Below the pieces are notes generated by a model. It was not told the origin of the DNA and did not search any database. It saw only the letters and a program-made list of their open reading frames with translations. The position numbers and the translations under genes are program-made. A DNA stretch of 64,000 bases from Candidatus Eiseniibacteriota bacterium (lineage in GTDB: Bacteria; Eisenbacteria; RBG-16-71-46; SZUA-252): assembly GCA_003235575.1 (NCBI GenBank), contig QJVW01000094.1:1-64000 (forward strand), read 5' to 3'. This document shows positions 1 through 12,002 of the stretch, one piece after another. Within the stretch, counting starts at the first letter, position 1; the number at the start of each line of letters is the position of its first letter.

Positions 1-860
1 GGCAGCGCCGCGTCACGTTCGCCGGACGGCTCCAGCCCTGGGCCAGCGGCAAGGACATCGTGCTTCGGCTCCTGGCGGGCTGGGGCGCCAAACAGTCGGA
101 GGGGATGAGCGTCGAGTTCATCGACCGCGACAAACAACTGCCGCTCCCGTTCCGCAACACGATCGCGAACATGATGGCGGAGGGCGAGGCGTTGAACGGA
201 ATTTTCGCGCGGGACGAGATCACGGAAGCGTGGTTCGTGGAGCGCGGCATCGAGATGCCCTATCCACGCGTCGTGCCGGGCGAGGATGCCGTCTACGAGA
301 AGGACGAGACGCTCGATTTGACCGAGGTCGCCCCGATGATCGCGAAGCCGTTCAGCCCCGGCAACGCGTTTCCGGCCGAAGACGTCGCCCGGGAGCGCAT
401 CACGTTCGACAAGGCGATGATCGGCTCCTGCACCAACGGGGGGTACACGGACCTTCTCGCGGCGGCGCTCGTGATTCGGGCGGCGCGCGCGAAGGGGATC
501 GAACGGGCGGCGAAGGGCTCCGAGTTCGTCGTCTTTCCGGGAAGCAACACGGTCAAGCAGCTGATCGAGAAACCCGACTCACGATTGGGCGGCGCGTCGA
601 TCGCGGACGTATTCCGCGCCGCAGGCGCCGAGATCCGCGCCTCCTGGTGCGGCCCCTGCTTCGGGCAGGGCCCGGATTCCCTGACCTCGGGGCAGCGCGC
701 GATTACCTCGTTCAACCGGAATTGGCAAAACCGGATGGGTGTCGGCGGAGAGGGATATCTGGCCAGTCCGGCCGTCGTGGCCTCGTCCGCGCTGGCGGGC
801 TACATGGCGCCGCCGTCCGAGCTGGGTCTGACGTGGGATCCGGAGGCGTACGGGCTGTAG
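1..860 (+). CDS. Aconitase/3-isopropylmalate dehydratase family protein, C-terminal part (5' truncated by window)
   Basis: Frame open to window edge (QRRVTFAGRLQPWASGKDIVLRLL...); MIGSCTNGGYTDL, FPGSNTVKQ, SWCGPCFGQGPD, ASPAVVASSALAG motifs. Confidence 0.85.
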   Translation, partial: QRRVTFAGRLQPWASGKDIVLRLLAGWGAKQSEGMSVEFIDRDKQLPLPFRNTIANMMAEGEALNGIFARDEITEAWFVERGIEMPYPRVVPGEDAVYEKDETLDLTEVAPMIAKPFSPGNAFPAEDVARERITFDKAMIGSCTNGGYTDLLAAALVIRAARAKGIERAAKGSEFVVFPGSNTVKQLIEKPDSRLGGASIADVFRAAGAEIRASWCGPCFGQGPDSLTSGQRAITSFNRNWQNRMGVGGEGYLASPAVVASSALAGYMAPPSELGLTWDPEAYGL

Positions 861-902
861 CATCGTTTCCACCCGGGCGCCCTCTCGTCCGGGAGCAAGG
901 GA

Positions 903-938
903 AAGGCGGCGCCGGCACGTGGAGCCCGGCGCCGCCTT
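903..938. terminator. Bidirectional hairpin terminator between convergent genes
   Basis: AAGGCGGCGCCGG-N10-CCGGCGCCGCCTT, 13 bp perfect stem between stops at 860 (+) and 984 (-). Confidence 0.7.
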
Positions 939-983
939 CGCGCGGGAGGTCGCGCGACGAGGGAGGGGGGAGCGACGCCCGCG

Positions 984-2108
984 TCAGCTCGCGCGGGGAC
1001 GCACGGCGACGCGGCCCGAGCCGGTCCCGATCTCGATCGAGCCCTTGCCGTTTCCGACGCGGCCGCGGAACCGGCGCGAGTTCTGGGATTCGACGTCGAG
1101 CGGGAAATCGATGTCGAGCAGCCGTCGCGAGCACTCGATCTCCAGCCTCGCGTTCAGGTCCCTCGGCGTCGTCAGCGTGACCCCCCCCGACCCCGTCTCG
1201 ATGTGAAGTGATTCCGGCGAGCGCTCCAGGTCGAGCGCGACGCCGCCGCTCCCCGTCTCCAGCACGGCGCGCGGCGCATTGAGTCGGTCGATCCTGATGC
1301 CCCCCGATCCCGTCTCGGCCGTGAACTCGGCCGCGATGATCCCTTCGGCTGAAATGCCGCCGGAGCCGGTCTCGATCGACACCTGGTCCGCCCGAATTCG
1401 GTCCAGCGTGATCGCGCCCGAGCCCGTTTCCAGGCTCAGGGAACCGTCGAGATTGCGCACCTCCACTTCGCCGCTCCCCGACTCGATGGACATGGCGCCG
1501 GTCGCGCCGTCGACGTCGACCGATCCCGACCCCGTTTCGAGGGATACCGATCCCACGACGTCGGCGGCGGAGATCATCCCCGCGCCCGTTTCGAGGTGGA
1601 GGTCGGCGTTCGTCTTCGACACCTTCAGGCGGCCCTTGCCGAGATCCACGGAAAGCGTCTGGTCCCGCGGCACGTGAATCGTCACATCCGCGCGCGCGTC
1701 GAGGCCCTTGCCCGAACGGGTGAACTTGATCCTCCGTCCATGCCCACAGTCGTCGAGCCAAACTTCGCTGCTCGAGTGCCGCCCCATGTCCGGATCGACC
1801 ACGAGGTCGGACGGATAGACGACCCGGAGCATCTTCGCGCCGCGGCAGTCGAGTACCTCCACGCGAAGCTGGTCGGCATCCCTTCCGGATGGAGCGACGT
1901 CGACGGTCACATCCCGGCCTTCCGCCGGAAGGAGCGTGACAGTTCCGATCACGTTCGTGACGTGGACCTTCTCGCCGCGGAGGACGTGGTGGCCCGGCTT
2001 CTCCTCGGAGGCGCGCGCTACCGCGGCGAGAAGGAGCGCGGCGAGTATGAGCGGGATCGCGAATAGGAACGGAGCAGTCTGGCTCCGGGCAACCGTCCGG
2101 GTTTGCAT
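984..2108 (-). CDS. Secreted DUF4097-like repeat protein
   Basis: Signal-like N-terminus MQTRTVARSQTAPFLFAIPLILAALLLAAVARA; eight E(T/S)G(S/A)G repeats. Confidence 0.75.
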   Translation of the reverse strand: MQTRTVARSQTAPFLFAIPLILAALLLAAVARASEEKPGHHVLRGEKVHVTNVIGTVTLLPAEGRDVTVDVAPSGRDADQLRVEVLDCRGAKMLRVVYPSDLVVDPDMGRHSSSEVWLDDCGHGRRIKFTRSGKGLDARADVTIHVPRDQTLSVDLGKGRLKVSKTNADLHLETGAGMISAADVVGSVSLETGSGSVDVDGATGAMSIESGSGEVEVRNLDGSLSLETGSGAITLDRIRADQVSIETGSGGISAEGIIAAEFTAETGSGGIRIDRLNAPRAVLETGSGGVALDLERSPESLHIETGSGGVTLTTPRDLNARLEIECSRRLLDIDFPLDVESQNSRRFRGRVGNGKGSIEIGTGSGRVAVRPRAS

Positions 2109-2226
2109 GTGAGACCTCCTGGCCTGCCGACGTATGGGTGGGGGGACACACGTCATACGTCGCGGCCGGGGGCCCGGTTTCACCGGATTGGGGAAAGGGG
2201 GCTCGGCCAGGGCCGGCGGCCGGGGC

Positions 2227-3792
2227 CTAGAAGAACCAGCTCAGACCGAATTGGCTCTGGAGCGACCGCTCGCTGTCGCCACGCCGCACCTCGCCGGATG
2301 CGTAGCCGTAAATCCTTGCGCCCAGACCGCTTTCGAGTTCCACGCCCTGCCAGTCGCTCCGGGTGGTCGTGAGCCCGTTCGCGTCGTTGAACGCCTCCCG
2401 ACCAGCCCGAATCAGCAGCCTCCGGTCACCCGCGAAGCGCCACTCGCCCTCCACGACCTCCAGCCGGCCATCCGTGGCGCCCAGTGTCCTCGTGGCGCGG
2501 AGCCGAAGCGCCAGCTCGTGACGGCGGGGGGTCCGAAGCAGGAGCACGCCGGTGTAGGCGCGGGAGGCCGCGGTCACCCCGGAGAGCCACCTCCCGGAAC
2601 CATCGAGGCGAAGCCAGGGCGTCGGGTCCCACGTCGCGCCGCTCCAGCCGCCTTGGCGGTAGCGATCGTCGAAGGCGGTCTCCGCCGTCTCGCGGTCCCT
2701 GGCGAGGCGGATGCTCCTCCGGTTGTCGAAGCCGGCCTGGAGCGCGACGGTCGGACCGACCCGCTGTCTCGCGAAGAGGAACGTCGACGTCGCGCTCACG
2801 GCCGGATCCCCCAGTGCGCGCTTCCACGACGGATTGGCATCGATCTGCTGGTTGAAGAAGATCGAGCGATTCGGGGCGACGTGGAAAAGATCGAGGAACG
2901 CGGCGTTTCGGTCCGTTTCGCCGCGATAGCGCGCCGCCAAGACTCCGAGGGTGGCGCTCCAGACGCGCCCGGCGTGTCCCCGGCGGAGCCTGGCGAATCC
3001 ACCCGCCTGGGTCTGGGCGAACGAGGGCTCGAAGGTCGACGCTTCGGGCTCCCCTCCGCCGAAGAGCGCCAGGGTCCAGGCGCCGCGATCGATCTCCCCG
3101 ACCACGCCATCGAAGAACGCCGCTCCCGGCGCGGCTGAAAGGACCTGACGACCGACGGTCAGTCGCCGCTGCGACAGGGCGTCGTGCCATGTGGCCGCCA
3201 AGCGGTAGACGCGGGCCTGCCGTTCGGTCGACTGGTCGAGCGACGTGCTCCGCCCGCGTACGTCGGCGTGAAGATTGAGGGCCGAGCCGATCCGGTCGAG
3301 GCGGAGATCGAGCGTCGGCTGTCGCATGCGGCTCCCCGCGTCGGAATCGACGCCGAGATACCCCAGGGAGACGCGTCCGCGCCAGGTGCGCGCGTGTCGG
3401 CGGCGCGCGGGCGCGTTCCCCGCGCTCGCGGCGCGCCCCGCGCGACCGGAGTCCGGGGCCGCTCGCTCCGCCACGACGGTGGTCTTCGCGTGCGGGCGGT
3501 AGCGCGCCTCGTCGCCGATCCGCGGCATCGCGGCGGTCGCGAACGTGTCGCAGACGGCGCGGCGGCTCGTCACCTCGCGCACGAGGAGCCCCGCGATCCG
3601 CTGTCCGTTGCGTCGCGCCTCGGCCGTGTCGCCCGCGGCCACGCCCTGGTCGCGGCCGGCTTCCAGGTAGACCGAGCCGCCCGAGACGTACGTCACGCGG
3701 GTCGTGGCGCTCCCGCCCGTCGCCGCCATCGCGTGGGGGGACCCGGCGAGCACCAGGAGCGCCGCGAGCGCACCGCCGACGGAGGGCCTCAC
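2227..3792 (-). CDS. Predicted outer-membrane beta-barrel protein with N-terminal SH3-like segment (porin partner of multiheme cytochromes)
   Basis: GTG start MRPSVGGALAALLVLAGSPHAMA; alternating amphipathic strands; terminal ...SQFGLSWFF ending in Phe; 4-nt overlap with upstream cytochrome gene. Confidence 0.65.
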   Translation of the reverse strand: MRPSVGGALAALLVLAGSPHAMAATGGSATTRVTYVSGGSVYLEAGRDQGVAAGDTAEARRNGQRIAGLLVREVTSRRAVCDTFATAAMPRIGDEARYRPHAKTTVVAERAAPDSGRAGRAASAGNAPARRRHARTWRGRVSLGYLGVDSDAGSRMRQPTLDLRLDRIGSALNLHADVRGRSTSLDQSTERQARVYRLAATWHDALSQRRLTVGRQVLSAAPGAAFFDGVVGEIDRGAWTLALFGGGEPEASTFEPSFAQTQAGGFARLRRGHAGRVWSATLGVLAARYRGETDRNAAFLDLFHVAPNRSIFFNQQIDANPSWKRALGDPAVSATSTFLFARQRVGPTVALQAGFDNRRSIRLARDRETAETAFDDRYRQGGWSGATWDPTPWLRLDGSGRWLSGVTAASRAYTGVLLLRTPRRHELALRLRATRTLGATDGRLEVVEGEWRFAGDRRLLIRAGREAFNDANGLTTTRSDWQGVELESGLGARIYGYASGEVRRGDSERSLQSQFGLSWFF

Positions 3793-5072
3793 GTGCGTCC
3801 CTGCGGATGGCAGGCGTAGCACGCCGCGCTCAGGTACTGGTAGCTCGACACACTGGCATGGTGCCCGTCGGTGTTCTGCTGATCGCTGTGCGGATGGCAG
3901 CCGATGCAGGAGAACGAGGCGAAGCTCGACGGCTGCGTATGGCACTCGGCGCAATCGCTCCATCGTCCGCGGTGCGCCCCGCTGTAGATGGGGAAGTAGA
4001 GCGAATCGTGCTCCAGGAAGTTGCTGTTCCAGTTGCTGGTCGTGTGGCACGAGGCGCACGTGACCGGGAATGCCGCGGCGCTGTGGATCGGGCTTGTCGT
4101 CGCATCGTAGTCGGATTGATGGCACGAGACGCACGCCGTGCCGGTGCCCGCGTAGACGTCGCCGACATGGCACGAGACGCACGCCGCGCCAAGGTGCGCG
4201 CCGGTCAGCGGGAAATTCGTGGTGTTGTGGTTGAAGGCCGCCGGGGTCCAGGCGGACGTCTGATGGCACTGCTCGCAGAGCGTCGAGTATCCCGCCAGCG
4301 CGTGGTTCGGGTTCGCCGCGGCCGCGTACGCATCTTGGTGGCATGAAAAGCAGTCCGTGCTCGTCCCGGCGTAGACGCCTCCGACGTGACAGGACGTGCA
4401 GGCCGTCGTGCGATGCGCGCCCGTCAGCGGGAAGCCGGATGCCGCGTGATCGAACGACGCCGTGTCCCAGCGGAACGGGCGGTGGCACGACTCGCACTGA
4501 AGGGAGAATCCGCCTCCCGCGTGGTCCGGGCTCTTGGCCGCCTGGTACTCGGAGAGGTGGCACGATTGGCAGAGCGACGGGAGGGCGACGAATTGGAGGC
4601 CGCCCGCCTGCTGGGGTTCGTGGCAATGCCGGCAATCCGCCGCGAGATGCGCGCCCATGAGGGGGAACCGCGTCTCCTGGTGCCGGCGCGTCATCGCCGC
4701 GCGATCGAGGAAGCTGCGCGGCGTGTGGCATTGCTCGCAGGCGACGCCCAGCTCTCCACGATGCGGATCGAGGTGGCACGACGCGCACGCCGTCTCGGCC
4801 TGCGCGAATTCCAGGGAACGGTGGCACGCCGTGCAGGCGGCGGACCGATGCGCTCCCTCCAGCCCGAAGCCGTAGGCCGCGTGGTCGAACTCCTTGCTGA
4901 TCTCCGCCGGCGCCCATCCTTTCGCACCGTGGCAAAGCGAACACTCCGCCTTCAGCGACCCGTGGGGGCTGGTCACAGGCGTCGTGGCGCGCGCCGGCGC
5001 CGGCGCGGCGCACACGATCGCCACCAGCGCCAGAATGGGCGCCAGCCGTCGAAGCGTCGAGGATGGGTTCAT
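3789..5072 (-). CDS. Multiheme cytochrome c, 16 CXXCH motifs
   Basis: 427 aa, signal peptide, 16 CXXCH counted; repeats of F(D/N)HxxxxFPLxGAHxxxxCxxCH. Confidence 0.93.
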   Translation of the reverse strand: MNPSSTLRRLAPILALVAIVCAAPAPARATTPVTSPHGSLKAECSLCHGAKGWAPAEISKEFDHAAYGFGLEGAHRSAACTACHRSLEFAQAETACASCHLDPHRGELGVACEQCHTPRSFLDRAAMTRRHQETRFPLMGAHLAADCRHCHEPQQAGGLQFVALPSLCQSCHLSEYQAAKSPDHAGGGFSLQCESCHRPFRWDTASFDHAASGFPLTGAHRTTACTSCHVGGVYAGTSTDCFSCHQDAYAAAANPNHALAGYSTLCEQCHQTSAWTPAAFNHNTTNFPLTGAHLGAACVSCHVGDVYAGTGTACVSCHQSDYDATTSPIHSAAAFPVTCASCHTTSNWNSNFLEHDSLYFPIYSGAHRGRWSDCAECHTQPSSFASFSCIGCHPHSDQQNTDGHHASVSSYQYLSAACYACHPQGRT

Positions 5073-6836
5073 GACTTGCCTCCCGTGACGGTGTGACATG
5101 CTTCGCATTTCGAGGAAACGCCGCGGTACTGGATCACGCCCGCGCCCTTCGCCCCGCGCGCCGCGACGTGGCAGGCCGCGCAGGCGACGCCGCGGTGCGC
5201 GCCATCGAGGGCGAACGCCGTGTCGCGGCCGTGGTCGAAGCGGGACGCCGATCGGAAGCGATCGAGATCGTGGCACCGCTCGCACGTCGCCGCGCGCGCG
5301 GCCGGTCTGCCGAACTGGCCCGCGTGCGGATCCTTGTGGCAGTCGGCGCACGCCTGCTCGGCGATGGCGAACGTCATCGCCGGAATCCGGGCCTTGGCAC
5401 GGACGAGGGTGGAGCCCTTCGAGGCGCGTCCGAGCTCGCGGTGGCAATCGACGCACGGAACCGCGCGGTGCGCGCCCTCCAACGGGAAGCGGTACGCGGC
5501 GTGTTCGGCGACGCTGACGCCGGCGGGGCGAAACGCGGCGTCGCCGTGACACGAGGCGCAACCGGCCGTGAAGCGGCCCTTGTGGAGGTCGGCGTGACAC
5601 TCCGCGCAGGCGCGTTCCGGAATCTGCATCGCGAAGCCGGCGGAGCCGAAGCGCTTCGGGTCCCGCAGCGGCGCCAGGCCGGTTCGGTGCGCGTCGTGAC
5701 AGGCGCGGCAGGTCGCTGCCTCGTGGGCTCCATCCAGCGGGAAGGCCGTCTTCGCGTGGTTGCCGGCCGTGAAACGCGCGGGCTGGAACGCCCGCAGGTC
5801 GTGGCAGGAGACGCAGGAGGCCGCCGTGCGCGGCATGGGCTGGCCGCCGTGCGGATCCGAATGACAGTCGGTGCACGCCGCGTGCTTCGGCCGGAACGAG
5901 AACCCCGCGCTTCCGAGCGCGGCCTTGGAAGCGCCCGCCGCGGCCTGCCTGTGGCACGCCGCGCACGCCACCGTCCGATGGCGACCTTCGAGCGGGTAGT
6001 CGCTCGTCGCGTGCATCGCTTCGGAATAGGTGCTGGGGGCGAACGCGTCGACGCCGTGACAGGCGGCGCAATCGACCACGCGGCCGGAGCGCTTGGCCTG
6101 CCCGGCATGCGCGTCCTTGTGGCACGCGTCGCATCGGTCGAAGCGCGGGGTCTTGCCCCACGCCCGCGTCTCGTCGTGGCAATCGGCGCAGGCGACGGCC
6201 GCATGGCGGCCCCGCAGCGGATAGCGCGTTCGCTCGTGGTCGAAGCCCGCGGCGTCGAGATCCTTCCACGCGGAGACGCGATGGCATCGTTCGCACCCGG
6301 CGCCGAACCGGCCGGCGTGGGGGTCGGCGTGGCAGGTGGCGCACGCCCGCTCCAGCCCAAGGAACGAGTGGTCCCGGTCCTTCTTCCGGATTCGGGCGGC
6401 CACCGGGGCCTTCTGGTTCGCCGCGGCGTGGCACTTCGCGCAGGGAACGCGGGCGTGCGATCCCTCCAGGGCGTACCCGGTGCGCTCGTGTCGGAAGCGC
6501 TCGGGCGATCCTTCCTCCCAGCGCACCAGCGCGAATCCGCGGCCGGCGTGGTCGGGGTGGCAGGAAGCGCACTCCGCGTAGTCGGACCGCGCGTGCAGCC
6601 CGCGCTTCGCGCCGCGGGACCAGCCGATCTCCGTATGACACGCGATGCAGCGCTGGCTCATGGTCTCGCTCCGGGAATGACAGGAGAAGCACTTCGCGAG
6701 GGAATCCCACTCGCCGTGAGCGGCCGCCAAGGGGCCGGGGCTGATTTGCGCCCCTCCCGGCCTCGCGAGGCACAGCAGCGCCGCCGCGGCGAGGAGAACC
6801 CCGCCGCCACGCGCCGCGCGCCGCCCGGGCGCGGCC

Positions 6837-8270
<1,434 letters not shown>

Positions 8271-8274
8271 CCGC

Positions 8275-9207
8275 CTACCGGAGCCAGGTTTGGCCCATGG
8301 CGATCGCGACGCCGACGTGGATCAGGACCGCGAGCAGGGCGGTGATCGAGACCGGGCGGTGGGCGACGTGCCAGTAGCGGAAGACGCGCTGCGTGGCGTC
8401 CAGGACGCGGAGCTGCTGCGCGTACCGTATCTCGTCGCGCGCGAGCCGCAGCGCGCGCTCGACCGCCCGACCGTCCACCTGCGCGCCATGCTCGGCAAGC
8501 GCGCGCCACCGACGCCGCAGCGCGCCCAGCATCCTCCATCGTGTCCAGTCGTCCGACACGAGACGGCGGAACGTGGCGGCGATGCCCCCCACCGAGCCCC
8601 CCGGATCCGCCGGCGCCAGCAGTTCCTCGATCTGGCGTGGATCCAGCCGAAGGGTCGCCGCGATCTCGGTCACCTGGGCCCGCCGCCGGGCGGCGACTTC
8701 GTCGCGGGTCAATTCGAGCCCGGCGCGTGAGCGGGGAATGCGGCCGTAGAGGTAACGGCCGATGATGCCGCTGGCGCTGACGACGAGCATCGCCAGATAG
8801 CCCAGCCCGATCACGCCGCGAAACCGCCAGCCGGCGTGCACCGCGATCAGGAGCGGAAGAGAAAGGCCGACGACCGTGTGAATGCGCATCCAGTTCGCGA
8901 CCGACCCCAGGCCGCGGATCGCACCCAACCACTTGCGCACGGGGTAGAGCCACATGAAGAGGAAGAGGGCGAGGCCGAGCACGCCGAACGCCTGCCCCAC
9001 GTCGCCGGACGCCTTCAGGAGGCCGTGAAGCGGGTGGCGGACCCGGTCCGCGACCGTGGCGAAGTAGTAGGTGGCGCCCCACACGGTTACCGCCGCCGGG
9101 ACGAAGAGCGCTACTCCCAGGGCCACGGCATCGGGCGAGACGGTACGAGCGGTCTCATTCTGCCGTGCGGGGTACGTTGTCGTAGATTGCACAATGCTAC
9201 TGCCCAT
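8275..9207 (-). CDS. Membrane b-type cytochrome-like protein (ferric-reductase-like)
   Basis: Several TM segments with in-membrane His ([34 protein letters not shown]); first gene of the electron-transfer operon. Confidence 0.65.
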   Translation of the reverse strand: MGSSIVQSTTTYPARQNETARTVSPDAVALGVALFVPAAVTVWGATYYFATVADRVRHPLHGLLKASGDVGQAFGVLGLALFLFMWLYPVRKWLGAIRGLGSVANWMRIHTVVGLSLPLLIAVHAGWRFRGVIGLGYLAMLVVSASGIIGRYLYGRIPRSRAGLELTRDEVAARRRAQVTEIAATLRLDPRQIEELLAPADPGGSVGGIAATFRRLVSDDWTRWRMLGALRRRWRALAEHGAQVDGRAVERALRLARDEIRYAQQLRVLDATQRVFRYWHVAHRPVSITALLAVLIHVGVAIAMGQTWLR

Positions 9208-9301
9208 GGCGGCACGTCCTTCCAGGTCGTTTGGCCATAAGAGGATGACAATCGATGCACGTGAAATCGGCCGCGTGAGGTGGGGCTCTGCTACCAGGTG
9301 A

Positions 9302-9317
9302 TGCAACTGGCGTGCCT
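9302..9317 (-). promoter_or_regulatory. Putative sigma54 (-24/-12) promoter of the cytochrome operon
   Basis: Minus strand A-GGCACG-CCAG-TTGCA, exact GG-N10-GC spacing, about 95 nt upstream of the ATG at 9207. Confidence 0.5.
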
Positions 9318-9420
9318 GTAAGGAGTTCTACTGACATCCTGACAGGTAGAGTAGGGACGGGTTGGGGCAGAGGCGGGGTACGGCGCTGTGCGGTTCCGGT
9401 CGTGACGCGGGGCTAGGCTA

Positions 9421-11940
9421 TTACTTGAGGAGGCTCATCTTTCGCGTTCGTCGTCCGCTGTCGGACACCAACTCGCACACATAGACCCCGGACCCGAGGG
9501 GCCGGCCAGCGTCGTCCCGTCCGTCCCACCGCGCCGTGTGCCGTCCGGCCGGCAACACGCCACGGACGAGCGTGCGCACCAGCGCGCCCCGGACCGAGTA
9601 GATCCGCAACGTCGCGCGCTCCGCGACGGGAAGCTCGAACGCGATTTCCGTCGCCGGGTTGAAGGGGTTTGGGCGGTTGCGCTGGAGCGCGAAATGCGGC
9701 GATGGACCGGGGACCGCGTCGAGTTCCGCCGCGGCCGGCGCCTGGATCGCGAAGAGCGAGTCCGAGAGTCCGACGACGGTGGAGGCTCCGACGCGCGCCG
9801 TGCCGCGCACTTTCGCCTGGAGCGTTCCCCACGCCGGTTCGACGAAGAAGGAGAGCGTCCGCGGCGGGCCGGGCGCGACGGCGAACAGGGTCCCGAGCGG
9901 CACCGTGTATGACGCCCCGCCGTCGGTCGACAGATCCAGCACGATCGAGTCCGCCGTGGCCCCGGTCATGACCACCGTCACGGAGTCGGTCTTTCCGGGC
10001 GGCATGAAGAAGCCCTTCGGCGGGTACGTGAACTGAAGGGTCGCAAGCGGCGCCACCGCGGCGGCGGCGTTCAGCTTGCCGTAGCCCCAGGTGGTGTTCG
10101 GCACCGCGCCCGTGAACGCGTCGGTCGTCGCGGTCGCCTGAAGGCGGTTTCGAATCAGCGATGGCGTGCCGGAGGCCCACTCGGGCTGCGCCAGCATCAG
10201 CGCCACGGCGCCCGCGACGTGAGGAGCCGCCATGCTCGTTCCCGATTCCATGGCGTGAACGCCGTCGGTCACCACCACGTCGAGGGTGAAGGAGGCCGCC
10301 GCCGACCGCGCCGCGGCCACGCCGAGCCCCGGCGCGGAGAGATCCGGCTTCAGGCTGCCGTTGCGAAGGGGTCCCGTGCTCGAGTAGGGCGCGATCTGCC
10401 CGAGCGTGGGAATCGGGTTCCAGCAATGGGTCATCGCGTCGGCGGCATCCCAGCAGTCCTTCGTCGCGTGGGCCGCGACCGTGATGACGGAGTCCGCGCT
10501 ACCCGGCGAGCCGATGACGCCGAACGGCGCGTTTCCGGTCGTCCAGAACGCGGCGGCGCCGTTCGAGCCGAGGACGTTGCCGAACAAGTACATGTCGACG
10601 ACGCCGGGCGCCGCAAGCGTCACGGGCGTGAACCGGAACGTCCACGTGCCCGGCTTCGGGACGCGCGCCGACGACTGGTCGAAGATCTCGATGTAGATTT
10701 CGTGGTCTCCGTTGCTCGGGACGGTCGTCCCGTTGAACACGTGAATGAATCCGTCCCCGGAATCGAGCAGTTGATCCTGCGTCACGGAGACCGGTCCCAC
10801 GACGTCGCCGCTCGGTGTCCGGACGGTGACATCGATTTCGTTGAGGCCCGAGTACCAACCCGAGAAGAGCAGGTAGTCGTTCGCGGTCCCGGAATTCTTC
10901 GTGTAGCTCGGGACGGTCAGTTGCATGGAGTCCGGCGCGGTGCCGGCGACCGTGACGCGGCCGTGGATGTCGTCGTCCTGCTTGTTCCCGGCCGTGGTGA
11001 CGACGATCTTTCCCGGACCCGTGAGCGCGCTGACCATCTTGTCGAAGGAGAAGGTGCCGTCATGCGGTCCCTCCTGAGAGCCAAGGCTCAGGTTCACGAC
11101 GGCTTTCTTGCCGAGCGCCGCGGCGCGCACGAACACGTACTTGACGCCGTCCACGATCGCCGTGGATGTGTAGAGGGTCTTGACCACGATGACGTCCGCT
11201 TTCGGCGCGACGCCGACGTAGGTGTGCGCGGGCTGCCCGTTTCCGGTCGCGAGGCCGTTTCCGGCGGCGATCGTGATGACGTGCGTCCCGTGTCCGTCGG
11301 TATCGGCCTCGACCGCCGTGCCCGCGTTGATGGCCGTGGAGTCCCACTCGGTGCCGTAGGTGAATCCCGCCGGCGTCGGTCCAGTCTCGTTGGACTGGTC
11401 CCACAGCGAGACGATGCGCGTCGTGCCGTCGGATCGTCTCAGGTCCGCGTGATCCAGGTCGACGCCGCTGTCCACGATGCCGATCACCACGCCTTCGCCC
11501 GTCTGCCCGGTGATGTCCATCGCGCCGACCGTGCGTAGCGAGGCGACGCCCGCGTCCGCAACGCTCAGGTCGAGGTGCGGCTCGCAGCGCGTGGCGACCT
11601 CGACCCGTTCCAGCCCCGGCGTTTCGAGCAACGCGCCGAGGAGTCCGATGGGGCAGCGTGCCGTCATCCATCCGCCGGCCACCGTATTGATCTCGATGCC
11701 GCGCGCACGGAGGAGCCCGGGCGCGACCGTGCCCTCGATCATCAGGTCGACCATCAGGGAGCCGTCGGACCGGCGTGAAAGGAACCGCGCGTCCATCGCG
11801 GCATCCGGTCGAACGTGGCGAAGCGCGGGAGAGACGGACTTCGGGGTGGCCCTGGCATGGGTCGCCGGTAGCGCGACGCCCAGAATGCCCGAAAGCGCCG
11901 CGACGATCGCGAGGACGCGGAGATGTCGGCACGAGTGCAT
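9421..11940 (-). CDS. Subtilisin-like S8 serine protease with C-terminal FlgD/T9SS-type sorting domain
   Basis: Triad motifs IVDSGVDLDH, DGHGTHV, SGTSMAAPHVAG; C-terminus RPNPFNPATEIAFELP...GSGVYVCEL. Confidence 0.93.
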   Translation of the reverse strand: MHSCRHLRVLAIVAALSGILGVALPATHARATPKSVSPALRHVRPDAAMDARFLSRRSDGSLMVDLMIEGTVAPGLLRARGIEINTVAGGWMTARCPIGLLGALLETPGLERVEVATRCEPHLDLSVADAGVASLRTVGAMDITGQTGEGVVIGIVDSGVDLDHADLRRSDGTTRIVSLWDQSNETGPTPAGFTYGTEWDSTAINAGTAVEADTDGHGTHVITIAAGNGLATGNGQPAHTYVGVAPKADVIVVKTLYTSTAIVDGVKYVFVRAAALGKKAVVNLSLGSQEGPHDGTFSFDKMVSALTGPGKIVVTTAGNKQDDDIHGRVTVAGTAPDSMQLTVPSYTKNSGTANDYLLFSGWYSGLNEIDVTVRTPSGDVVGPVSVTQDQLLDSGDGFIHVFNGTTVPSNGDHEIYIEIFDQSSARVPKPGTWTFRFTPVTLAAPGVVDMYLFGNVLGSNGAAAFWTTGNAPFGVIGSPGSADSVITVAAHATKDCWDAADAMTHCWNPIPTLGQIAPYSSTGPLRNGSLKPDLSAPGLGVAAARSAAASFTLDVVVTDGVHAMESGTSMAAPHVAGAVALMLAQPEWASGTPSLIRNRLQATATTDAFTGAVPNTTWGYGKLNAAAAVAPLATLQFTYPPKGFFMPPGKTDSVTVVMTGATADSIVLDLSTDGGASYTVPLGTLFAVAPGPPRTLSFFVEPAWGTLQAKVRGTARVGASTVVGLSDSLFAIQAPAAAELDAVPGPSPHFALQRNRPNPFNPATEIAFELPVAERATLRIYSVRGALVRTLVRGVLPAGRHTARWDGRDDAGRPLGSGVYVCELVSDSGRRTRKMSLLK

Positions 11941-12002
11941 GGCAGGTCCTCAGGGCGCCCGCGGGCGGGGATGAACAGCCTAGCTTAGCCTCATAATTTT
12001 GA

